From contig CAMHHL010000018.1 of assembly GCA_946184925.1 (NCBI GenBank), positions 1 through 32,721 of the forward strand: a stretch of 32,721 nt of DNA, read 5' to 3'. The stretch comes from an uncultured Clostridia bacterium. GTDB lineage: Bacteria > Bacillota > Clostridia > Oscillospirales > Acutalibacteraceae. Numbering within the stretch: position 1 is the first letter of the stretch; every line of letters starts with the position of its first letter. Of this stretch, positions 22,396 to 29,686 are shown piece after piece. A program made the position numbers and the translations under genes. The notes beneath the pieces were generated by a model. The model worked only from the letters and a program-made list of their open reading frames with translations. It was not told where the DNA came from and made no database searches.

Positions 22396-25107
22396 ATGAG
22401 AATTTTCAAGAAAAGCATTGCTGTTCTGCTTGCTGCTCTTATGATCTTCTCCCTCTCCGCAGTTGCATTTGCTGAGGACGAGCCCATCGAGGCTCCGAAG
22501 CAGTGGATCCTCGCAGGCACAGAGAACCTCTGTGGCACAGCCTGGACTCCCTCACTCACAGATAATGCTCTCCAAGAGGTTGAAGAAGGCGTTTTCGCCA
22601 AGACATATGAAGCTCTTGCAGAAGGCACATACGAGTTCAAGGTAACAAATGGTACCTGGGACGAGTCCTACGGCAAGGATGGCGGCGACGCTAACTTCGT
22701 ATTCGTTGTTTCAGAAGCTTGTGACGTAACAATCACATTCAACGCTGAGACAAAGGAAGTTAAAATCGAAGGTGAGCACGCTACCATTCCCACATCACTC
22801 ACAATCAACACAATGTCACTTGTTGGTGATTCCAAGAAAGATCCCGTATTCCTTAACGGTATTGACTGGAAGCCCGAAGCCGAGGCTAACCACATGACCA
22901 CCGAGGACGGCAAGGTATTCACAATCACCTACACAGGCGTTGCAGCCGGCGACTATTCCTACAAGTTCGCTGCTAACGACGCTTGGACAGACAGCTGGGG
23001 TTCAAAGAAGGCTGAAGATACAAACGAGTATCCTGAGGACGCTGCTGTTTACAATGGTGGCAACTTCGAGCTCGAAGTTACATACGACTATGCTAACGTA
23101 ACCTTCACAATCGACACAACCAACTTTGATTACACCACAAAGCTCGGTGCTACCTACAAGGTAGATATCACTGAGGGTACAGCTCCCGTAACAGAGCCTG
23201 CTTCCGAGACAGAGGTTGCTTCTGACACAGAGCCCGCTTCTGACACAGAGCCTGCTTCCGAGACAGAGCCTGCTTCCGAGACAGAGCCCGCTTCCGAGAC
23301 TGAGCCTGCTTCCGAGACTGAGCCTGCTTCCGAGACTGAGCCTGTTGCTAAGCAGTGGACCATCGCCGGTACAGAGAATCTCTGCGGTGAAGCTTGGAAT
23401 CCTGCAAGCGCAGACAACGCTCTCGCAGCTACAGATGACGCAAACGTATTCTCAAAGACATACGAGGCTCTTGCTGCCGGCGAGTACTCCTTCAAGGTTA
23501 CAGCCGGTTCATGGGATGAGTCCTACGGCAAGGACGGCACAGACGCTAACTTCGTATTCTTTGTTTCCGAGGCTTGTGACGTAACAATCACATTCAACGC
23601 TGAGACAAAGGAAGTTACAATTGCAGGTGAGAACGCTTCTGTTCCCACAACTCTCGACGTTAAGTCAATCACCGCTGTCGGCGATCCTAAGAAGGACGTT
23701 GCATTCCTCAACGGCATCAGCTGGGAGCCGGCTGCCGAGGCTAACCACATGACAGCTGACGGTCAGGTTTACACTATCACATTCAAGGGCGTTGAGCAGG
23801 GCGACTATGCTTTCAAGTTCGCTGCTAACGACGCTTGGACAGACAGCTGGGGCGTTAAGAAGGCTGATGATACAAACGAGTATCCTGAGGACGCTGCTGT
23901 TTACAACGGCGACAACTTCGAGCTCACAGTAGAGTATGCTTACGCTGACGTAACTCTCACACTTGACCTCACAAACTTTGACTATGAGACAAAGCTCGGC
24001 GCTACCTACAAGGTAGAGATGGTTGAGGGCACAGCTCCCGAGACACAGCCTGCTTCCGAGACAGAGCCTGACACAGGCGACACAACTCCCACAGAAGAGC
24101 CCAAGCCCATCGTTCCCGGTTTCTATGTAGTAGGTTCCGAGGAAGCTTGCGGCGCTGAGTGGGGTTGGGATCAGCCCTGGCAGTACGGCGTTCCTATGAC
24201 AGAGGCTAAGGACGGCTCCTTCTACTATCAGGTAGTTGAGAACGTTAAGGCTTCCGCAGGCAACGAGACAGAGGAAGGCCCCGACATCTATGTATTCAAG
24301 GTTGTTTACGTAGACGCTAAGGGTAACATCACCTGGCATCCGGGCGGAATGGGCAACAACACTCAGGTTACTGTTGCTCAGGACGGTTCCACACTCGTAT
24401 TCAAGTTCGTACTTCTCGCTAAGAAGCCCACATCCGAGGGTTCAGATCCTGAGGCTGTTGAGGTTACAGTTTACGCTCCCGGCGAGGAAGTTCCCGCAAT
24501 CGACACAACTGTAGAGCCCACAGAGCCTGTTACCGAGACTCAGCCCACTACTGAGACTCAGCCGACTACTGAGGCTAAAGATACACAAATCAGTGTTGAG
24601 TATGACAACAAGCTTGCTGTAAACGCTACAACTAAGGTTAAGGTTAACGTTATCAATCCTGTTGGCACAACAACCTTCAAGTCCAACAACAAAAAGATTG
24701 CTACTGTTACATCCAAGGGCGTTGTTAAGGGTGTTAAGCCCGGTACAGTTAAGATTACTGCTACTAACAACGGCAAGAGCGCAACAGCTACAATCAAGAT
24801 TGTAAAGGCTGCCAATACAGCTAAGTTCACTGCCAAGAAGTCAGTCAAGGCTGCTCTCAAGACAGTTAAGAAGAAGAACGTTGCTATCAAGAAGGCTATC
24901 ACTGTTAAGTCCGCTAAGGGTACAGTTAAGTTCGCTAAGGCAAGCGGTAACAAGAAGATTACTGTTGCTGCTAAGGACGGTAAGATCACAGTTAAGAAGG
25001 GCCTCAAGAAGGGCACATACACAATCAAGGTTAAGGTTACAGTTAAGGGCACATCCCTCTACAATTCTGCTACAAAGACCTTCTCCATCAAGGTTGTTGT
25101 AAAATAA
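22396..25107 (+). CDS. Secreted multi-module starch-binding-like protein: four X25-like modules, Ig-like module and basic tail
   Basis: 903 residues; AAGGAGG lies 8 bases before ATG 22396. Residues 1-26 are a signal peptide. Two near-identical halves follow with a 284-residue period. Each half is one X25-like module (KQWILAGTENLCGTAW to TWDESYGKDG, 35-127; copy 319-411) plus a diverged second one (AAGDYSYKFAANDAWTDSWG, 135-256; copy 419-540). X25 modules are known from Bacillus pullulanases and, as I recall, the R. bromii starch-adherence protein Sas20. An acidic linker of eight PASETE-type hexads (268-315) joins the halves. A different beta-rich module (GFYVVGSEEACGAEWGW) spans 573-690. A TE-rich linker leads to an Ig-like module (730-803) and a Lys-rich tail (806-903) shared with the protein at 1380-2885. 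No enzyme, dockerin or sortase signal is seen. I infer a very abundant surface starch binder. Confidence 0.82.
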   Translation: MRIFKKSIAVLLAALMIFSLSAVAFAEDEPIEAPKQWILAGTENLCGTAWTPSLTDNALQEVEEGVFAKTYEALAEGTYEFKVTNGTWDESYGKDGGDANFVFVVSEACDVTITFNAETKEVKIEGEHATIPTSLTINTMSLVGDSKKDPVFLNGIDWKPEAEANHMTTEDGKVFTITYTGVAAGDYSYKFAANDAWTDSWGSKKAEDTNEYPEDAAVYNGGNFELEVTYDYANVTFTIDTTNFDYTTKLGATYKVDITEGTAPVTEPASETEVASDTEPASDTEPASETEPASETEPASETEPASETEPASETEPVAKQWTIAGTENLCGEAWNPASADNALAATDDANVFSKTYEALAAGEYSFKVTAGSWDESYGKDGTDANFVFFVSEACDVTITFNAETKEVTIAGENASVPTTLDVKSITAVGDPKKDVAFLNGISWEPAAEANHMTADGQVYTITFKGVEQGDYAFKFAANDAWTDSWGVKKADDTNEYPEDAAVYNGDNFELTVEYAYADVTLTLDLTNFDYETKLGATYKVEMVEGTAPETQPASETEPDTGDTTPTEEPKPIVPGFYVVGSEEACGAEWGWDQPWQYGVPMTEAKDGSFYYQVVENVKASAGNETEEGPDIYVFKVVYVDAKGNITWHPGGMGNNTQVTVAQDGSTLVFKFVLLAKKPTSEGSDPEAVEVTVYAPGEEVPAIDTTVEPTEPVTETQPTTETQPTTEAKDTQISVEYDNKLAVNATTKVKVNVINPVGTTTFKSNNKKIATVTSKGVVKGVKPGTVKITATNNGKSATATIKIVKAANTAKFTAKKSVKAALKTVKKKNVAIKKAITVKSAKGTVKFAKASGNKKITVAAKDGKITVKKGLKKGTYTIKVKVTVKGTSLYNSATKTFSIKVVVK
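23197..23340 (+). repeat. 18-base tandem repeat encoding PASETE hexads
   Basis: Eight 18-base units encode PASETE (six), PASDTE and VASDTE, forming the acidic linker between the two X25 halves. Several neighbouring units are nearly identical at DNA level, so the array is likely to change length by slippage. Confidence 0.9.
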
Positions 25108-25135
25108 TCTTTCTGAGATAACATCTTAGTTTTTC

Positions 25136-25167
25136 GGGAGCTCACCTCACGGTGGGCTCCTTTTTTT
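25136..25167 (+). terminator. Intrinsic terminator of the X25-repeat gene
   Basis: GGAGCTCACC and GGTGGGCTCC form a 10-base stem (one G-T) with a TCAC loop, followed by seven T. The stem is nearly the same as that of the terminator at 1322-1360. Confidence 0.95.
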
Positions 25168-25171
25168 ACTA

Positions 25172-25472
25172 TCTCTACCCTGTTATGTGACTGCTCCTAT
25201 CAAGCGTTTGGTTTGAGCTGTGTGTCGCTATCCTATCAAACGTCTGTAAAGATAACGTTGAGCTGTGTGGCGCTGTCCTATCAGACGTCTGTTAAGGTGA
25301 CGTTTGGTTTGAGCTGTGTGGCGCTGTCCTATCAGACGTCTGTTAAGGTGACGCTTGATAGGAGCAGTCACGTAACAGGGTAGAGAGAAAAAACGCAGGA
25401 TAGGACAGCAAGTCACAGCCCAAACAAAACGTATGACAGGAGCAGTCACGTAACAGGGTAGAGAGAAAAAAA
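25172..25472. repeat. Nested direct and inverted repeat block (non-coding)
   Basis: This fills the middle of the 640-base gap before nrdD. A 36-base terminal inverted repeat pairs 25172-25207 with 25351-25386 at 35 of 36 positions. Between them lie three head-to-tail copies of a 45-51 base unit with consensus CGTTTGGTTTGAGCTGTGTG... : 25205-25255, 25256-25300 (lacks 6 bases near its start) and 25301-25351. The right arm recurs as a direct repeat at 25435-25471 (36 of 37 positions). The segment between (about 25396-25434) is a diverged inverted copy of the central unit (GATAGGACAGC, CACAGCCCAAAC). No gene is convincing in it. It could be a small non-autonomous mobile element, a dispersed repeat family, or a structured RNA. 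Confidence 0.85.
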
Positions 25473-25497
25473 TTGTAATTTTTGGATTACAATTTTT
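25468..25497. other. AT-rich perfect hairpin at the right end of the repeat block
   Basis: AAAAATTGTAAT and ATTACAATTTTT form a perfect 12-base stem with a TTTTGG loop. The arms supply A/T runs on both strands, so it could terminate weakly in either direction or be the end of the repeat element. From 25498 to 25636 I see nothing recognisable. Confidence 0.6.
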
Positions 25498-25636
25498 AAC
25501 ATTTGAGCACCAAAAAAATGTGACGAAATCGCACGCAAAAGGGCGAAAACCGACGTTTAATTCTCCGCCGAAAATTTGATTGAGATTTCTGCTCGTATTG
25601 CACAAAATAAAAGTTATAAATTATGCAGTTTTACCA

Positions 25637-25665
25637 TTGACTAAAATCGAATAATCCGCTATAAT
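25637..25665 (+). promoter_or_regulatory. Promoter of nrdDG
   Basis: TTGACT (25637-25642), 17-base spacer, TATAAT (25660-25665), 86 bases before the nrdD ATG. The palindrome at 25686-25703 lies just downstream, where a repressor would block transcription. Confidence 0.8.
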
Positions 25666-25685
25666 GTGCAAGCACCTTATGAGAC

Positions 25686-25703
25686 ACCACAATATATTGT
25701 GGT
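25686..25703. promoter_or_regulatory. NrdR box
   Basis: ACCACAATATATTGTGGT is a perfect 18-base palindrome that fits the NrdR consensus (ACACWATATATWGTGT) in nearly all positions. It lies about 20 bases after the -10 of the nrdD promoter. A weaker partner, ATCCGCTATAATGTGC (25654-25669), overlaps the -10 at a gap of 16-17 bases; NrdR boxes commonly come in such pairs. NrdR, an ATP/dATP-sensing zinc repressor of ribonucleotide reductase genes, is the likely binder. Confidence 0.85.
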
Positions 25704-25750
25704 TTAAAAGAAATAACGTTTACAAATATGTAATCTTGGGAGGTAAAAGA

Positions 25751-28111
25751 ATGATTACAACAATCACAAAGCGCGACGGTCGCAAAGCGAGCTTTGATAT
25801 CGAAAAAATCACACAAGCCATCTACAAAGCGGCTCAGGCTATCGGCGGAACCGATTATGAAACAGCAAGCACACTTTCAAATCAGGTCTGCGCATATCTT
25901 GAAGAAAACAACCTCACCTCTCCTACCGTTGAAGAGGTTCAGGACGCGGTAGAGAAGATTCTCATCGAGAACGGCCACGCAAGAACAGCCAAGGAATACA
26001 TTCTCTACAGAGCTGAGCGCACACGCGTCCGCGATATGAACACCAAGCTGATGAAGATTTATGAGGATCTCACCTTCAAGGCCGCGAAGGACAACGATGT
26101 AAAGCGTGAGAACGCAAACATAGACGGCGACACAGCCATGGGAACAATGCTCAAATACGGTTCCGAGGGCGCGAAGCAGTTCTATCATATGTATATCCTC
26201 AACCCCAAGCACAGCAAGGCGCACCTTGACGGTGATATTCACATTCACGACCTTGACTTCTACACGCTCACCACAACCTGCTGTCAGATTGATCTGCTGA
26301 AGCTCTTCAAAGGCGGTTTCTCAACAGGTCACGGCTATCTCAGAGAGCCCAACGACATCCAGTCCTATTCTGCTCTCGCGTGTATCGCAATTCAGTCGAA
26401 CCAGAACGACCAGCACGGCGGTCAGAGTGTTCCGAACTTTGACTATTCGATGGCTCCCGGCGTAAGAAAAACATACAGAAAGCGCTATCATCAGAATGTC
26501 GAGAGAGCGATTGAGCTGCTCACAGACGTTGAGAATCCCGAGCAGGTCAGCAAGGAGATTTCCGACGCTGCCGAGGAAAAATCAGGCGAGTGGCCGAAGC
26601 TCGAGGGCAACAGCCCCGACTACAAGGCTGCCGAGTATGAGCTTCTCTGCGAGAAGTTCGGCGATAAGATTGCCGGAAAGATTCAGAGATTCGCGTTCAA
26701 GCACGCCGAGAGCGAGACAGACAGAGCCACCTTCCAGGCTATGGAAGCTCTCATCCACAACCTCAACACAATGCACAGCCGCGCAGGTGCTCAGATTCCG
26801 TTCTCATCACTCAACTACGGCACAGACACCTCGCCGGAGGGCAGAATGGTTATGAAAAACATTCTCAAGGCTACGGACAACGGTCTGGGCAACGGCGAGA
26901 CTCCCATCTTCCCGATTCAGATTTTCAAGGTCAAGGAGGGCGTCAACTACAACCCCGGCGACCCGAACTATGATATTTATAAGGAGTCAATGAAGGTTTC
27001 CGCGAAGCGTCTCTTCCCCAACTACTCCTTCCTCGACGCTCCCTACAACCTCCAGTATTACAAGGAAGGTCATCCCGAGACAGAGGTCGCTTACATGGGG
27101 TGCCGTACAAGAGTTATGGGCAACGTCTATGATCCCGACCGCGAGCAGACCTACGGCAGAGGCAACCTCAGCTTCACATCAATCAACCTCCCGCGTCTTG
27201 CTATTCTTTCGAACAAGAACGTTGACTTCTTCTTTGATCAGCTCGACAGAATGTGTGAGCTCTGCATCGAGCAGCTTCTCGATCGTTTTGAGATTCAGTG
27301 CTCAAAGCTCGTCCGCAACTATCCCTTCCTCATGGGACAGGGCGTATGGATTGATTCCGAGAAACTCGGTCCCAATGATTCAGTACGCGACGTGCTCAAG
27401 CACGGCTCACTCACAGTCGGCTTTATCGGTCTTGCCGAGTGCCTCAAGGCTCTCGTAGGCAAGCACCACGGTGAGAGCGAGAGCGCCCAGAAGCTCGGTC
27501 TCGAAATTATCGGCTACATGCGCAAGAAGATGAACGAGGCTACAAAGAAGCATCAGCTCAACTTTGCGCTTATCGGAACACCTGCCGAGGGACTTTCAGG
27601 ACGATTCGTAAGAATTGACAAAGAGCGCTTCGGCGTTATCCCGGGAGTTACGGACAGAGATTACTACACCAACTCCTTCCACGTTCCGGTTTATTACAAC
27701 ATCTCCGCGTTTGACAAGATTAAGATTGAGGCTCCGTACCACAATCTTACAAACGGCGGTCATATCTCATACATTGAGCTCGACGGCGACCCGACTCAGA
27801 ACATCGACGCATTTGAAGCCGTTATCCGCCAGATGAAGGAGAGCGGCGTAGGCTACGGCTCAATCAACCACCCGGTTGACCGCGACCCGGTTTGCGGACA
27901 TACGGGAATCATCGGCGACTACTGCCCCGTATGCGGACGCAAGGAAGGTCAGAGCGGCGAAGGCTTTGAGAGAATCCGCCGCATCACCGGCTACCTTGTA
28001 GGCACACTCGACCGCTTCAACGACGCGAAGCGCTCCGAGGTCGAGGACAGAGTTAAGCACGCTCTCGGCGAAGCAGCCGATATGAGCGAGTTCATTGACG
28101 AGGCTGTATAA
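25751..28111 (+). CDS. nrdD: Anaerobic (class III) ribonucleoside-triphosphate reductase
   Basis: 786 residues from ATG 25751, preceded by GGGAGG; the frame is open upstream, but homology starts at MITTITKRDG. The enzyme makes dNTPs from NTPs without oxygen, using a glycyl radical. The N-terminal ATP-cone (about 1-92: KRDGRKASFDIEKITQAI, NGHARTAKEYILYRAERTR) senses ATP/dATP. HIHDLDFYTLTTTCCQIDL and the EMEALIHNLNTMHSRAGAQIPFSS-like stretch near 360 belong to the catalytic barrel. Zinc-site cysteines C715, C725 and C728 lie near the C-terminus, and the radical glycine is G747 in ITGYLVGTLDRFN. NrdG, encoded 6 bases downstream, creates the radical. Confidence 0.98.
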   Translation: MITTITKRDGRKASFDIEKITQAIYKAAQAIGGTDYETASTLSNQVCAYLEENNLTSPTVEEVQDAVEKILIENGHARTAKEYILYRAERTRVRDMNTKLMKIYEDLTFKAAKDNDVKRENANIDGDTAMGTMLKYGSEGAKQFYHMYILNPKHSKAHLDGDIHIHDLDFYTLTTTCCQIDLLKLFKGGFSTGHGYLREPNDIQSYSALACIAIQSNQNDQHGGQSVPNFDYSMAPGVRKTYRKRYHQNVERAIELLTDVENPEQVSKEISDAAEEKSGEWPKLEGNSPDYKAAEYELLCEKFGDKIAGKIQRFAFKHAESETDRATFQAMEALIHNLNTMHSRAGAQIPFSSLNYGTDTSPEGRMVMKNILKATDNGLGNGETPIFPIQIFKVKEGVNYNPGDPNYDIYKESMKVSAKRLFPNYSFLDAPYNLQYYKEGHPETEVAYMGCRTRVMGNVYDPDREQTYGRGNLSFTSINLPRLAILSNKNVDFFFDQLDRMCELCIEQLLDRFEIQCSKLVRNYPFLMGQGVWIDSEKLGPNDSVRDVLKHGSLTVGFIGLAECLKALVGKHHGESESAQKLGLEIIGYMRKKMNEATKKHQLNFALIGTPAEGLSGRFVRIDKERFGVIPGVTDRDYYTNSFHVPVYYNISAFDKIKIEAPYHNLTNGGHISYIELDGDPTQNIDAFEAVIRQMKESGVGYGSINHPVDRDPVCGHTGIIGDYCPVCGRKEGQSGEGFERIRRITGYLVGTLDRFNDAKRSEVEDRVKHALGEAADMSEFIDEAV

Positions 28112-28117
28112 GACCTC

Positions 28118-28660
28118 ATGGGAACAAAGCTTAACCTCTCTGGAATTGTGTCCGAAAGTATTGTTGACGGTCCCGGAATAAGGATGACGCTGTTCACTCA
28201 GGGCTGTCCGCACCACTGCAAGGGCTGCCACAATCCCGAAACCTGGGCTTTTGAGCCGAGGCACCCGGGCGATGTTGACAAAATTCTCACGGTAGCTGTT
28301 AATAACCCGATTTTGCAGGGCTTTACCTTCTCCGGCGGCGAACCGTTCTGTCAGGCTGAAGCGTTGGCTGAACTCGCTGAAAAGGCTCACGAGAACGGAC
28401 TCAACGTGATGAGCTATTCCGGGTACACCTTTGAGCAGCTTGTCGAGGGCAAGGACGAACACCCGGAGTGGATGAGGTTGCTTGAAAACCTCGACTATCT
28501 CGTTGACGGACCGTTTGTCCTCGAGGAAAGAAGTCTTATGCTGCTGTTCAGAGGCAGCAAAAACCAAAGATTTCTCGATGTGCCGGAAAGCCTGCGGCAA
28601 GGCAAGGCTGTCAGCGTGAACGAGGACACACTCTACAACGGAACAAAATCAAGAATATAG
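28118..28660 (+). CDS. nrdG: Anaerobic ribonucleotide reductase activating protein (radical SAM)
   Basis: 180 residues from ATG 28118. The [4Fe-4S] cluster motif is CPHHCKGC (C-x3-C-x2-C) after IVDGPGIRMTLFTQG; TFSGGEPFCQ is the SAM-binding GGE motif. It cleaves S-adenosylmethionine to make the glycyl radical on NrdD. Only 6 bases separate it from nrdD and no good ribosome-binding site is seen (GAGG is 14 bases away), so translation is probably coupled to nrdD. Confidence 0.97.
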   Translation: MGTKLNLSGIVSESIVDGPGIRMTLFTQGCPHHCKGCHNPETWAFEPRHPGDVDKILTVAVNNPILQGFTFSGGEPFCQAEALAELAEKAHENGLNVMSYSGYTFEQLVEGKDEHPEWMRLLENLDYLVDGPFVLEERSLMLLFRGSKNQRFLDVPESLRQGKAVSVNEDTLYNGTKSRI

Positions 28661-28665
28661 AAAAA

Positions 28666-28688
28666 CGGGGCTGCTTCTTGCAGTCCCG
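28666..28688. terminator. Hairpin after nrdG
   Basis: CGGGGCTGC and GCAGTCCCG form a 9-base stem with one G-T pair and loop TTCTT, 5 bases after the nrdG stop. On the plus strand no T tract follows (TATTAGCAGG), so read-through into the DUF218 gene is likely. Confidence 0.5.
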
Positions 28689-28703
28689 TATTAGCAGGTA
28701 AAT

Positions 28704-29489
28704 ATGAAAAAGTTTTTCAGAATAATTATAACGATTACCGCCGTCGGAATGGCAGTGTGGTTTTTGCTCCCGGCATTTTTGTACAGCATAATCAACGCAG
28801 GAAATATCATAGGCGTTACAATCTGCGCGTTTCTCATATTCAGATTCGGCACTGTTTCGCTCTATAATCGCCTGAGAAGCGCTTTTTACCGTACAGGCGT
28901 AACTCGTATCATTTTTAAGCTTTTGCGCCTCTGTGCGGCAATCTGTGCGATTTATGCGGTTGCACTCAGCGGCGTTATGGTTTTCTTCAGCATGCAGGCT
29001 CCGGCGGCGGAGAGCAAAGCGACTGCCGTTGTGCTCGGCGCTCAGGTCAGGGAGAGCGGTCCCAGCGTTCCGCTGTGGCAGAGAATTGACGCCGCGGTTG
29101 ATTATCTGAACGAACACAAGAGCTCCGCCGCTGTTGTTACAGGCGGTCAGGGCACGAACGAGCCAATCAGCGAAGCTAAATCTATGTATGATAACATCAC
29201 GGCGAAGGGAATAAACGCTAATCGCGTGTATATGGAGGACAAAGCGACCAATACACGCGAAAACATCCGATATTCAATGAAGATTATCGAGAACAACAAG
29301 CTCAACAAGAATATCGCCGTAGTCACCGACAGTTATCATCAGCTCAGAGCGAGGATAATTGCCGGCAAAGAAGGCGTGAAGTCCGATGTTTATGCTGTCA
29401 GTACAAAGAGCACCAAAATCGGGCTTATCCTCTACCCCACAATGTTCGTGAGGGAATGGGCTGCTATTCCGTTTGAGTTTTTGAGATAG
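28704..29489 (+). CDS. DUF218/YdcF-SanA family membrane protein
   Basis: 261 residues from ATG 28704 with CAGG upstream. The N-terminal 100 residues hold three likely membrane segments (about 7-28, 33-50, 75-96). The C-terminal domain (108-250) has the DUF218 pattern: TAVVLGAQVRESGPS, VVTGGQGTNEPISEA, MEDKATNTRENIRYS and VVTDSYHQLRARI. This Rossmann-like fold occurs in E. coli SanA and YdcF, linked to the cell envelope and with S-adenosylmethionine binding reported for YdcF; the reaction is unknown. It lies 43 bases after nrdG with only a weak hairpin between. Confidence 0.9.
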   Translation: MKKFFRIIITITAVGMAVWFLLPAFLYSIINAGNIIGVTICAFLIFRFGTVSLYNRLRSAFYRTGVTRIIFKLLRLCAAICAIYAVALSGVMVFFSMQAPAAESKATAVVLGAQVRESGPSVPLWQRIDAAVDYLNEHKSSAAVVTGGQGTNEPISEAKSMYDNITAKGINANRVYMEDKATNTRENIRYSMKIIENNKLNKNIAVVTDSYHQLRARIIAGKEGVKSDVYAVSTKSTKIGLILYPTMFVREWAAIPFEFLR

Positions 29490-29490
29490 T

Positions 29491-29637
29491 TTACTTGTCG
29501 CACTCAACCTCTACGTCCGCGTCGTTGATATAGACGTCAACTACCGGCTCTGTATCGACGCCGTTCTCACGCGGAGGGAACTCATATGGTATAGTTTTTT
29601 CCTTTTCGGAATTATTTTCACTGTTTTTATCAGACAT
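29491..29637 (-). CDS. Small acidic protein of unknown function (48 residues)
   Basis: 48 residues, MSDKNSENNSEKEKTIPYEF to VEVECDK, from ATG 29637 with an AAGGGGTG ribosome-binding site 5-6 bases upstream. The product is acidic and hydrophilic, with no signal peptide, membrane segment or recognised domain. The ribosome-binding site lies in the 3' arm of a hairpin (29645-29669). It is convergent with the DUF218 gene and follows another small gene by 49 bases. The good ribosome-binding site supports a real gene, but no homology is known to me. Confidence 0.55.
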   Translation of the reverse strand: MSDKNSENNSEKEKTIPYEFPPRENGVDTEPVVDVYINDADVEVECDK

Positions 29638-29644
29638 AGTTTCA

Positions 29645-29669
29645 CCCCTTGATTAGTATTATCAAGGGG
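29645..29669 (-). promoter_or_regulatory. Hairpin that sequesters the ribosome-binding site of the 48-residue gene
   Basis: On the minus strand CCCCTTGAT and ATCAAGGGG form a perfect 9-base stem around AATACTA. The 3' arm contains the AAGGGG that is the Shine-Dalgarno of ATG 29637. No T tract follows, so it is not a normal terminator. It could act as a translational switch. Confidence 0.55.
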
Positions 29670-29686
29670 TTCTGCTTTATACAGCA

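Noticed and set aside
25205..25351. CRISPR array
   Set aside because: The three units are directly adjacent or differ by a 6-base deletion, with no unique spacers and no cas genes.
25228..25605. 125-codon minus-strand frame over the repeat block, with repeated residues such as RHLNRRLIGQRHTAQ
   Set aside because: The start is a TTG without ribosome-binding site, the repeats simply reflect the DNA repeats, and the frame has no recognisable domain. A repeat-derived open frame is more likely than a gene.
29645..29669. Ordinary terminator for the 70-residue gene
   Set aside because: The perfect stem is followed by TGAAACTATG rather than a T run, and it contains the ribosome-binding site of the next gene.
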